A DNA stretch of 38,834 bases, from positions 1 through 38,834 of the forward strand of contig CAZMZZ010000011.1 in the NCBI GenBank assembly GCA_964571215.1. Reading direction: 5' to 3'. Origin of the DNA: CAJWPI01 sp964571215. GTDB lineage: Bacteria > Pseudomonadota > Gammaproteobacteria > Magnimaribacterales > Magnimaribacteraceae. The notes under the pieces were generated by a model. That model saw only the letters and a program-made list of their open reading frames with translations, searched no databases and was not told the DNA's origin. The translations under genes were made by a program, and so were the position numbers. How positions within the stretch are numbered: the first letter of the stretch is position 1; the number at the start of each line of letters is the position of its first letter. This document shows, piece after piece, positions 32,044 through 38,834 of the stretch.

Positions 32044-33092
32044 ATTAACTCTTTTCTAGGCCAAGAGTTAATAATAGCTTTAATGAAGGTAGCCAGAGGT
32101 ATAGCAAAAAACATCCCCCAAAAACCCCATAATCCTCCAAAAAACAAGACAGCTATTATTATAAGTACCGGATGCAATTTATTCCTTACCGAAAACAAGA
32201 GGGGAACTAAAAGATTTCCATCCAATGCTTGAATTGTAAGATATAAGGCCAAGAGCCAATAAAATTCTGTTGATAAACCCCATTCATATATTCCAACCAA
32301 AAGGACAGGTATTGTGACCAATATTGCACCAAAAAAAGGAATTATCACCGAAAGACCAACTAATATGGATAGTAAAATTGAATAAGGTAATGCTAAGTAA
32401 GAGAAAACCAAATAACTAATACCCCCAACTATTAACATTTCTATTAACTTACCAGTTACATAATTGAATAGTTGCTCATTCATTTCTTTGAAAATTGAAT
32501 CCATAAGCTTTCTTTCTTTAGGTAAGAGAGAGGTGAGAATAGGAAGAAGTAGCTTCTTATCTTTAACAAAGAAAAAGACCATAATTGGAATAAGTATGGC
32601 ATATAGGAGTGCATTAAACGCAAAAGAGATAGTACTTGCTAACTGTCCAAGAGCTCTAGAAAGTAAAGTATTTATCTGAGAAGAAAGATTTGCCAATAAA
32701 CTTCTAACTTCTTCCTCAGAAAAAATTTCAGGATAAGATTGTGTCAGTGATGATAGATTTTCTTGGAAGGTATTAAAAATGTTGGGTAGTGTCTGTAGTA
32801 GAGAGTTAATTTGAGAAACAATAGATGGCAAAATTAATATCATGGTTGCATAAAGTCCAAAAAAGATTATTAAACTCAAAGTAAGGGATAGCCATCTACT
32901 AAGTCGTAAAAATTCAAGACTTGCCACTAAACCGTTTAATAAGAAGGCAATTACTAAACTTATTAAAATTGGAAGGAGAATATTTCCAAAAACAATTAAA
33001 CAAAGAGTTGTTATAAAAATCAAAAGAGCAAAATAAACTGTCTCTTGGGTAAAAAAGAATCGATCTACAAAATTTTTTATTAAATCTTTCAT
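32040..33092 (-). CDS. perM: AI-2E family transporter (PerM-like permease)
   Basis: A 350-residue inner-membrane protein with about eight helices in the PerM/YhhQ/TqsA family layout: paired N-terminal helices, a soluble stretch around 75-140, then a C-terminal bundle. VPLLFSVRNKLHPVLIIIAVLFFGGLWGFWG near 300-335 (shown here by its ends VPLLFS and GLWGFWGMFFAIP) is the family signature. Family members export small signals or ions (TqsA exports AI-2); the substrate here is unknown. It is divergent from bepA, the same pairing as perM-yfgC in Escherichia coli. The 79-base spacer between them is A/T-rich with no clear promoter boxes. Confidence 0.9.
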   Translation of the reverse strand: MKDLIKNFVDRFFFTQETVYFALLIFITTLCLIVFGNILLPILISLVIAFLLNGLVASLEFLRLSRWLSLTLSLIIFFGLYATMILILPSIVSQINSLLQTLPNIFNTFQENLSSLTQSYPEIFSEEEVRSLLANLSSQINTLLSRALGQLASTISFAFNALLYAILIPIMVFFFVKDKKLLLPILTSLLPKERKLMDSIFKEMNEQLFNYVTGKLIEMLIVGGISYLVFSYLALPYSILLSILVGLSVIIPFFGAILVTIPVLLVGIYEWGLSTEFYWLLALYLTIQALDGNLLVPLLFSVRNKLHPVLIIIAVLFFGGLWGFWGMFFAIPLATFIKAIINSWPRKELI

Positions 33093-33171
33093 TTATATTT
33101 AATGGAACTGCTTAAAAGATTATTAGTCCAAAGATTTATTTTTCTATATATTTCTACATAATAATAACCCT

Positions 33172-34632
33172 ATGACCAAAAGGAAAGTTTTACCTTATTC
33201 AATCAAAAAGATTGGGCTTTGTTTTCTGCTAACTTGCTCATCAATGTCATCTGCTTCTGAAGAAGAGTATTTACCAGAACTAGGTGACACTTCATCTTCT
33301 GCTATTTCATTGGCTTCTGAATATGAATTGGGAAGACTTTGGATAGCACAATTAAGAAGATCAGTCCCTGACCTACAAGATCCAATAACACAAGATTATT
33401 TGGAACACCTTATTTACAGATTATCAGAGTACAGCCAAGTCCAAGATAAAAGGTTAGAAATTGTTCTAATAGACCAAAAAAGTATAAATGCCTTTGCAGC
33501 TCCTGGAGGAATAATAGGAATTAATGCAGGATTAATTTTTCAGGCTGAAACAGAAGGGCAACTTGTTTCTGTACTCGCTCATGAATTGGCCCACCTAAGT
33601 CAAAGACACTTTGCTAGAAGAATCCAAAGGCAAGAGGATAGAGGTTTAGCAAATGCTCTTATTATCCTTGCCAGTATAGCTGTAGCTGCAGCAAGCACAC
33701 CTGAAGCAGCTTTGGCAGGTCAACAAGTGTTGGCACAACAAGCCTTATCATATAGTAGAAGTAATGAGCAAGAAGCTGATCGCATAGGCTTCCTTAACCT
33801 AGTTAGTGCCGGTTACAACCCTCAGAGTATGTCCAGGATGTTTGAGAAGCTTCAATCTTTAAGCAGAATGAGTGGCTCTAGTGAACTTGAATTTTTGAGA
33901 TCACATCCACTAACAAAGAAAAGGATAAGTGATTCAAGAATTAGGGCCAATGAAATAAAAGGGTCTAATTACAAGGACAGTCTTGAATATCATTTAGTTA
34001 GAACTAGAACTATAGTCCATTTCTCAAAACTTCCTCGTCAAGCTGTTGCTTTGCTAAAGCAAAATTTAAGAAAAGCAAAGACAGAAAGAGAAAAAATCAT
34101 AGCTGGTTATGGATTAGCATTAGCTCTTTCGAAAGATAATAAACATGGAGAAGCTCTGAAAATAGCAAGAGAAAATCTTAATCTTGATCCAGAAAACCTT
34201 ATGCTTCAAACAGTTTTATTAGAAGTTCATATAAATGCGAGAAATAACCTGGAGGCTACTGCTCTTGGAAAACAACTCCTGGAAATTAACCCTAATAACT
34301 ACCCTCTTTCTATGTTATATGCTAGAGCTTTATTAAACCAATCCGATTTTGAAAAATCAGAAGAGATTTTAAAAAAATTATCGTTAAGAAGAAAATCAGA
34401 CCCTCAGGTATGGTATTGGTTAGCAGAAGTACAGGGTCTATCCAAAAACATTTTAGGTCTTCATCAGTCTAGGTCAGAATATTTCTATGTTACAGGTAAT
34501 TATAGTCAAGCAATTCAGCACCTTAGATATGCTCTAGAACTTGCTGGAAATAACTTCCACCTAAATGAAAGCTTAAGAACAAAAATTGAAAAGATACATT
34601 TAACCGTGGAAGCCTTAAAAGAAGCGACTTAG
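33172..34632 (+). CDS. bepA: Periplasmic beta-barrel assembly-enhancing metalloprotease BepA
   Basis: A 486-residue M48 metalloprotease with a Sec signal peptide (SIKKIGLCFLLTCSSMSSAS, residues about 10-29). The zinc site is HELAHLSQRHFARR near residue 138, and the third ligand is the glutamate in SNEQEADRIGF near 201. FAAPGGIIGINAGLI precedes the site, as in BepA/YfgC. From about 290 onward TPR repeats occur (for example EALKIARENLNLDPENLML). BepA promotes maturation or degradation of outer-membrane barrel proteins such as LptD and works with the BAM complex, whose BamB and BamC genes are also in this window. It ends one base from the convergent HIT gene. Confidence 0.95.
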   Translation: MTKRKVLPYSIKKIGLCFLLTCSSMSSASEEEYLPELGDTSSSAISLASEYELGRLWIAQLRRSVPDLQDPITQDYLEHLIYRLSEYSQVQDKRLEIVLIDQKSINAFAAPGGIIGINAGLIFQAETEGQLVSVLAHELAHLSQRHFARRIQRQEDRGLANALIILASIAVAAASTPEAALAGQQVLAQQALSYSRSNEQEADRIGFLNLVSAGYNPQSMSRMFEKLQSLSRMSGSSELEFLRSHPLTKKRISDSRIRANEIKGSNYKDSLEYHLVRTRTIVHFSKLPRQAVALLKQNLRKAKTEREKIIAGYGLALALSKDNKHGEALKIARENLNLDPENLMLQTVLLEVHINARNNLEATALGKQLLEINPNNYPLSMLYARALLNQSDFEKSEEILKKLSLRRKSDPQVWYWLAEVQGLSKNILGLHQSRSEYFYVTGNYSQAIQHLRYALELAGNNFHLNESLRTKIEKIHLTVEALKEAT

Positions 34633-34633
34633 G

Positions 34634-34975
34634 TCAACCTGGTGGCCAAGAAAGTTTTCTACCTGAAATAAGGTGTATATGGAGATGAAAAACAGTTTGT
34701 TGAGCTCCCTCTCCATTATTGATTACCAGTCTGAAAGTATCCTCTAACCCCAATTTTTTTGCTACCTCGCCTGCTACTAACAGCAAATGTCCAAGTAATT
34801 CTTTATCTTCTTGACTGGAATCAGAAACTTTTTCTATTCTTTTTTTTGGAATGATTAATAAATGAGTTGGTGCTACAGGATTAATATCTTTGAAGACCAA
34901 GCTTATATCATCCTCATAAACAATATCAGCCGGTAATTCCTTATCTATAATTTTTTGAAAGATAGTATCAGTCAT
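34634..34975 (-). CDS. hinT: HIT-family purine nucleoside phosphoramidase (HinT-like)
   Basis: A 113-residue histidine-triad protein. It starts DTIFQKIIDKELPADIVYED, has NPVAPTHLLIIPKKRI near 32-48, and ends with the triad HLHIHLISGRKLSWPPG (His-x-His-x-His). HinT enzymes hydrolyse adenosine phosphoramidates and aminoacyl-adenylates in the cytosol. Full length for the bacterial form. The ATG touches the stop codon of the upstream SDR gene, so it is probably the last gene of the Rieske-SDR unit, although its role is general. Confidence 0.94.
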   Translation of the reverse strand: MTDTIFQKIIDKELPADIVYEDDISLVFKDINPVAPTHLLIIPKKRIEKVSDSSQEDKELLGHLLLVAGEVAKKLGLEDTFRLVINNGEGAQQTVFHLHIHLISGRKLSWPPG

Positions 34976-35733
34976 TATTCAGCAATAACTCCTCCATCTA
35001 CTGATATGGAGTCCCCGGTAGTAAATGAAGCTTCATCGGAACACAAAAATAGAACTGCTGACACTACCTCTTCAGGTTCACCCACTCTGTTCATAGGGTG
35101 AGAAGCTGAGAAGTCAGCTAGTTGCTGTTTAGGGTCTTCTGCTGCTTCTAAATAACGTTGCATCATGGGAGTATTTATTGCACCTGGTTGTACAGCATTG
35201 CACCTGATGTCATAGCCCATCTCTGCACAATGAAGAGCTACAGTGCGCGTTACTACTAATACCCCTGCTTTACTATAATTATAAGAAAGAACAAATGGTT
35301 GGGGGCTAGTAGCTAGAGAAGAAGAAAAGTTGACTATAGAACCTCCATTTTTTTTCATAGCTTTAACGCCAAATCTACAACCTAAAAAAACTGAAGTACC
35401 ATTTATAGCATGTACCCTGTCCCAGTGTTCAACTGTTTCATCTTCAATTGTAGCGGGTTCGCTTATTCCGGCAGCATTTACTACACTGGTTACTTTATGA
35501 AATCTTTCTCCTAGATGATTCTCTAAAGCATTCCAGTCGTCTTCTTTAGTCACATCTACTTTAAAAAATTCACAGGATTCACCTATTTCTTCTGCTACCC
35601 TTTTGCCACCTTCTTCATCAATATCTATTGATATAACTGATCCACCTTCTAAGGCAAAACCTTTTGCTGTAGCAGCACCCATTCCAGAAGCTCCTCCTGA
35701 AATAACTGCTAATTTTCCTTCAAATCTCTTCAT
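34975..35733 (-). CDS. Short-chain dehydrogenase/reductase (SDR), first of three
   Basis: A 252-residue classical SDR. The cofactor motif is SGGASGMGAATAKG near residue 11, with an acidic residue after beta-2 (SIDIDEEGG) that suggests NAD(H) preference. Catalytic residues are the serine in IVNFSSSLA and the Tyr-x3-Lys in YNYSKAG near 155. The C-terminus (FTTGDSISVDGGVI) is typical. These enzymes oxidise alcohols or reduce ketones; the substrate is unknown. It is 23 bases after the second SDR gene and overlaps the HIT gene by one base. Confidence 0.93.
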   Translation of the reverse strand: MKRFEGKLAVISGGASGMGAATAKGFALEGGSVISIDIDEEGGKRVAEEIGESCEFFKVDVTKEDDWNALENHLGERFHKVTSVVNAAGISEPATIEDETVEHWDRVHAINGTSVFLGCRFGVKAMKKNGGSIVNFSSSLATSPQPFVLSYNYSKAGVLVVTRTVALHCAEMGYDIRCNAVQPGAINTPMMQRYLEAAEDPKQQLADFSASHPMNRVGEPEEVVSAVLFLCSDEASFTTGDSISVDGGVIAE

Positions 35734-35756
35734 ATTTTCTCCCTAATAAATAATAA

Positions 35757-36518
35757 CTAATCAGCTCCTCTACCACCATCAACAATTAACTCTGTTCCGG
35801 TAACAAATGAAGATTCTTCAGATACTAAATACAATATAGCATTAGCTATATCGTTAGTATTTCCTAATCTTTTTAGAGGTGTTTCTTCAGTCAAGAATTC
35901 CTTCACTGACTCATCTTCACCATAACTTCCTATAAGCATCTCGGTCCAAATAACCCCAGGTACCATTGTATTAATTCTTATATTCCGGCCATTCATGGCA
36001 GCTTCTAAAGCTGCAGATCTTGTCATCCCACAAATGGCGCCCTTGGAAGAACAATAAGCAGAAGCATCAGGAAGTCCAACTACTCCCATTAAAGAAGATA
36101 CATTTACTATAGCTCCACCTCCTTTTTCGTCCATAAGAGGCATACAATATTTCATTCCTAAAAAAACGCTCTCGACATTAGTTGAAACCAATGAATTAAA
36201 TTCTTCGACTGTTGTATCTTCAAGAGGTTTTATAAAAAAAGCTCCAGCATTATTTACTAGAATATCTAAACGATTATACTTTTCTCTTGTAAAGTCAATG
36301 CATCTTTCCCAGTCTTTTTTAGAACAAACATCTTGCTTAAAAAAAACAGCTTCTCCTCCTAAGTCTTCTATAGCTTTAACTGTCTTCTTGCCCCTTTCTT
36401 CATTCCTTCCTGTAGCTATAATTTTAGCTCCAGCATGAGCTAGAACTTCACAACAAGTTCTGCCTATCCCTGAGGTAGCTCCCGTTACAATTGCAACTTT
36501 ATTTGATAAATCAGTCAT
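35757..36518 (-). CDS. Short-chain dehydrogenase/reductase (SDR), second of three
   Basis: A 253-residue classical SDR with VTGATSGIGRTCCEV near residue 11 and an arginine-containing segment after beta-2 (ATGRNEERGKK) that favours NADP(H). Further landmarks are NNAGAFF near 89, the serine in IVNVSSLMG and the catalytic YCSSKGA near 155. It ends FVTGTELIVDGGRGAD. Its start overlaps the end of the third SDR gene by eight bases, so the two are probably translationally coupled. The different cofactor hint compared with its neighbour suggests that the paralogues do not do the same job. The substrate is unknown. Confidence 0.93.
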   Translation of the reverse strand: MTDLSNKVAIVTGATSGIGRTCCEVLAHAGAKIIATGRNEERGKKTVKAIEDLGGEAVFFKQDVCSKKDWERCIDFTREKYNRLDILVNNAGAFFIKPLEDTTVEEFNSLVSTNVESVFLGMKYCMPLMDEKGGGAIVNVSSLMGVVGLPDASAYCSSKGAICGMTRSAALEAAMNGRNIRINTMVPGVIWTEMLIGSYGEDESVKEFLTEETPLKRLGNTNDIANAILYLVSEESSFVTGTELIVDGGRGAD

Positions 36519-37305
36519 TTAAATTGGTTCCTGATAAAGCTACTCGCATTCCACCATCTACTGTTAATTCAGCTCCGGTCATAAATTCAGATGCATCTGA
36601 AAGTAAATAGGTTACTGCACTAGCTACATCCTCCGGTTTGCCTAACCTGCCTAGAGGAATTGATTTTCTTATGTCTTCCCAGAGATCTTTATCATCCCCT
36701 GCTCTTTCTATCTGCATGGGTGTCATAATTACTCCGGGATGAACGCTATTTATTCTTATAAATTCTCTTTTGGCACCTATCTCTAAAGCTATAGCTTTGG
36801 TTAACATTCTTACCCCTCCCTTACTAGCGCTGTAAGCACTGCAATTCAATGTTCCTGTTTGACCAGAAATTGAGGAGATATTAACAATACTGCCTTTGGC
36901 ACCATTTTTAGCCCTCATAATCTCTACTGATAATTTTGTCCCAATGAATGTGCCTGTTAAATTTACACGTTGAGTTTCTCTAAATTCTTCAAGACTCATT
37001 TCTTCGATTGTTTTAAGGTTTACTATCCCTGCGTTATTTACTAATCCATCTATGGATCCTTCTTTTTCTTCAATATCAGACATAACTCTTTTCCAGTCTT
37101 CTTCAGAAGATATATCTAAAATATTGGTTCTAATTGATTTATTTGCCTTCTCTGACCATTCACTTTCAGAATCTTTGAGCATTTCCTTATTTATGTCAGT
37201 TGCTATGACATTAGCACCTTCAAGAAGAATTTTTGAGACACACCCTTTGCCTATGCCTCTTGCAGCTCCAGTAACGAGAATAACTTTATTATCAAGCTTT
37301 CCCAT
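36511..37305 (-). CDS. Short-chain dehydrogenase/reductase (SDR), third of three
   Basis: A 264-residue classical SDR with VTGAARGIGKGCVSK near residue 11, an aspartate after beta-2 (IATDINKEM, NAD-type), NNAGIVN near 91, the serine in IVNISSISG and YSASKGG near 159. A serine/glutamate-rich stretch around 48-60 makes it slightly longer than the other two. It ends MTGAELTVDGGMRVAL. It lies four bases after the Rieske oxygenase gene, so it is the immediate downstream partner. Oxidation of a hydroxylated product of that oxygenase is an attractive but unproven role. Confidence 0.93.
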   Translation of the reverse strand: MGKLDNKVILVTGAARGIGKGCVSKILLEGANVIATDINKEMLKDSESEWSEKANKSIRTNILDISSEEDWKRVMSDIEEKEGSIDGLVNNAGIVNLKTIEEMSLEEFRETQRVNLTGTFIGTKLSVEIMRAKNGAKGSIVNISSISGQTGTLNCSAYSASKGGVRMLTKAIALEIGAKREFIRINSVHPGVIMTPMQIERAGDDKDLWEDIRKSIPLGRLGKPEDVASAVTYLLSDASEFMTGAELTVDGGMRVALSGTNLND

Positions 37306-37309
37306 GTAA

Positions 37310-38503
37310 CTACTTTCTTGATCTTTTTAATCTAACACCGCTTGGATCTAAGCCCACAGATTCTCTAAAAGCCTCATGCATATTTATTAAAGATAATTCA
37401 TTTCTGCCAAAGACTGAGAAGGGGTGCAAACCGGATTGGAATCCTTTCATCACATTTGCACTTACCCAATAATCTTCCTTTTCAACTACTGAATAAATAA
37501 ACTGGAAATGCTCCTGTGCTGCTCTTTTTTCCTCTTCAGTTTTCATTGCTATTCGAGAGTATGTAGAAAACCTAGTTAAATGATCTCCTACTTCTTTTCC
37601 TGGATAAAGCTCAAAAAAATAAACAAATGCAGGGTTTACAAAAAAAGTAATATTTGGAAAAAGAAAATATACCCAATTGAAATGGTTGAATGCATCCCAA
37701 TCTTTTTCTGGTTTATCCTTCAATTCACCTATTGTAAGGGAAGGAAAGCCAAGCCTGTGGTTGTAGTTGTAACGATCATAAATCATTACATTGGAATGAG
37801 TGCCTTGTGCAATAGTTTCTGGATGAAGAGGTCCAAAGTGATAACCTTCAACGAAAGTATCCATGGCAAGTTTCCAGTTAGTTGGCATATCAAAGACCCC
37901 TCTGTTTACTAGATGTATAGTATCTAAGTTCCACGATCCCATCTGGGCCCCCAAATCTTTACCTAAAATATCATCAATTGATTGAGCAGGTCCTGGAGTG
38001 GGTTGTACATAGATCAATCCATATTTTTCCTCTGCAGGAAGCTCTATAAGTGAATGAAGGGAACGGTCTATTTCTCCGAAAGTTTCCTCTCCGTAAATAG
38101 AAATTAAGTCTCCATCTAGATCATACCTCCATGCATGGTAAGGGCATACAAACCCTCTAGATTGATTTCCACAAGGCCTATCAAGCAACCTTGCACCTCT
38201 ATGCCTACAAACATTTAGGTAGGCTTTTACAGTACCCTTTTTATTCCTGGTAATAATGATTGGAATTCCGGTATCTTCATTAGTAATAAAATCCCCAGAT
38301 TCTTTTACATCAGTTGAGAAAGCCATAAGTAAAGGCCTTTCTTTAAATAATTTTTGTTTCTCTAATTCAAATATCTCATTATCTGTATAAGTTTTGATAT
38401 CAACGTAATAAGGTGCAACGTCTTCTGAAGTCATAGAAGTTGTTCCAGAATCTATAAGATCTAACAATCTTTTCGCTGCTTTATTAAGTTCTTTAATTTT
38501 CAT
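37310..38503 (-). CDS. Rieske non-haem iron oxygenase, large (alpha) subunit
   Basis: A 397-residue aromatic-ring-hydroxylating-type oxygenase. The Rieske [2Fe-2S] ligands are in CRHRGARLLD near residue 97 and CPYHAWRYD near 119 (Cys-x-His, then Cys-x2-His). The catalytic iron site is in MDTFVEGYHFGPLHPETI near 213-230, with two histidines and the bridging aspartate. The family hydroxylates aromatic rings or demethylates and oxidises other hydrophobic compounds. No reductase, ferredoxin or small beta subunit gene is adjacent, so electrons must come from elsewhere, as in many single-component-type Rieske enzymes. It heads the minus-strand operon of three SDR genes. A GTGAG ribosome-site-like stretch precedes the ATG. 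The substrate is unknown. Confidence 0.92.
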   Translation of the reverse strand: MKIKELNKAAKRLLDLIDSGTTSMTSEDVAPYYVDIKTYTDNEIFELEKQKLFKERPLLMAFSTDVKESGDFITNEDTGIPIIITRNKKGTVKAYLNVCRHRGARLLDRPCGNQSRGFVCPYHAWRYDLDGDLISIYGEETFGEIDRSLHSLIELPAEEKYGLIYVQPTPGPAQSIDDILGKDLGAQMGSWNLDTIHLVNRGVFDMPTNWKLAMDTFVEGYHFGPLHPETIAQGTHSNVMIYDRYNYNHRLGFPSLTIGELKDKPEKDWDAFNHFNWVYFLFPNITFFVNPAFVYFFELYPGKEVGDHLTRFSTYSRIAMKTEEEKRAAQEHFQFIYSVVEKEDYWVSANVMKGFQSGLHPFSVFGRNELSLINMHEAFRESVGLDPSGVRLKRSRK

Positions 38504-38566
38504 AACTCACATCCCAGTAATCATTATCTGAAATTGTAGTTATAATTTTACAACAAATAACATTGA

Positions 38567-38596
38567 TTGGTTTTGATAGAATAAAAAAACTATAAT
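38567..38596 (+). promoter_or_regulatory. Candidate promoter of the VOC-family gene
   Basis: TTGGTT (38567-38572) is followed after 18 bases by a perfect TATAAT (38591-38596), 26 bases upstream of the ATG at 38623. It lies in the 119-base spacer (38504-38622) shared with the divergent Rieske oxygenase gene. I see no clear promoter for the latter. Confidence 0.5.
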
Positions 38597-38622
38597 TTGC
38601 GAATTAAAATAATGAGGTTTAT

Positions 38623-38834
38623 ATGAAAATTTTGAAACATGATGTCCTTCAATATGCTTTTATGTCGAAAGATATGGCCTCTTTAGAGGCCTCTTGTCTT
38701 AAATGGGCAGATGCTTTTGGTGCTGGTCCTTTCTTTGTTATAGAGCACCACATACCCGATGACTGCACTTATAAGGGTAAGCCTTGTGATCTAGATATGA
38801 CTTATGCTTTTGGTCAGGCAGGTTCTGCGCAAAT
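38623..38834 (+). CDS. VOC-superfamily (glyoxalase/extradiol dioxygenase-like) protein, N-terminal part
   Basis: About 70 residues are visible before the window ends. The sequence includes LQYAFMSKDMASLEASCLKW, then FGAGPFFVIEHHIPDD, then YKGKPCDLDMTYAFGQAGSA. This is the beta-alpha-beta start of a VOC fold, where the GVGPFF-like segment after the first helix is common in uncharacterised VOC proteins of oligotrophs. A GAGG ribosome site (38614-38617) precedes the ATG, and an earlier ATG at 38612 runs straight into a stop. The gene is divergent from the Rieske oxygenase, so it may belong to the same catabolic locus. Lyase, isomerase or dioxygenase activity cannot be told from this fragment. 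Confidence 0.75.
   Translation, partial: MKILKHDVLQYAFMSKDMASLEASCLKWADAFGAGPFFVIEHHIPDDCTYKGKPCDLDMTYAFGQAGSAQ

Noticed and set aside
33093..33171. Promoters in the perM-bepA spacer
   Set aside because: The region is A/T-rich with many TATAAT-like strings but no pair of boxes with proper spacing, so I did not call one.

Overview
This is a gene-dense, AT-rich stretch of a gammaproteobacterial chromosome. There are no RNA genes, insertion sequences or CRISPR arrays, and no gene-free gap longer than about 125 bases. Gene content, the low G+C visible by eye, frequent ATGA overlaps and shortened or missing backbone genes fit a streamlined marine lineage of the SAR86 type. That lineage call is inference. 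The underlying order is the classical gammaproteobacterial one: der-bamB-yfgM-hisS-ispG-rodZ-ndk-iscX-fdx-iscAUSR, then dapA-bamC-purC, bcp, perM and bepA.

Region by region. 1-3125: the N-terminal part of a hexapeptide acyltransferase (minus strand), then a plus-strand run of MATE exporter, TusA-like sulfur carrier and MDR oxidoreductase. 3130-10740 (minus): a respiratory and TCA operon, sdhCDAB-lpdA-sucCD, plus an enoyl-CoA hydratase. The usual sucAB (2-oxoglutarate dehydrogenase E1/E2) are absent from it. 10802-15565 (minus): MFS transporter, secreted S9 peptidase and der. 15608-20680 (minus): bamB, yfgM, hisS, ispG, a short rodZ-like gene and ndk. 20736-23758 (minus): the isc operon without hscB and hscA. 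23880-28841 (plus), divergent from iscR: a three-gene 2-oxoacid:acceptor oxidoreductase system. It comprises a flavin/Fe-S electron-transfer protein with an unexpected integrase-type N-terminal domain, KorA (gamma-alpha fusion) and KorB. 28852-34975: purC, bamC, dapA, bcp, perM, bepA and a HIT protein. 34975-38503 (minus): three tandem short-chain dehydrogenases and a Rieske oxygenase. 38623 to the end: the start of a VOC-family gene.

How it may fit together. The TCA operon has a gap exactly where 2-oxoglutarate dehydrogenase should be, and about 14 kb away lies an oxidoreductase that could catalyse the same 2-oxoglutarate to succinyl-CoA step with an Fe-S/TPP enzyme. That operon demands many Fe-S clusters and is divergently paired with iscR, the Fe-S regulator. 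The 121-base spacer holds a good match (21/25) to a type-1 IscR operator over the iscR promoter. IscR itself lacks the third cluster cysteine, and the operon has lost hscBA although IscU keeps an LPPIK chaperone-recognition motif. This combination (OGDH replacement, rewired isc locus, DUF6538 fusion) is the most interesting part of the window. The 2-oxoglutarate specificity and the regulation are inferred and not shown.
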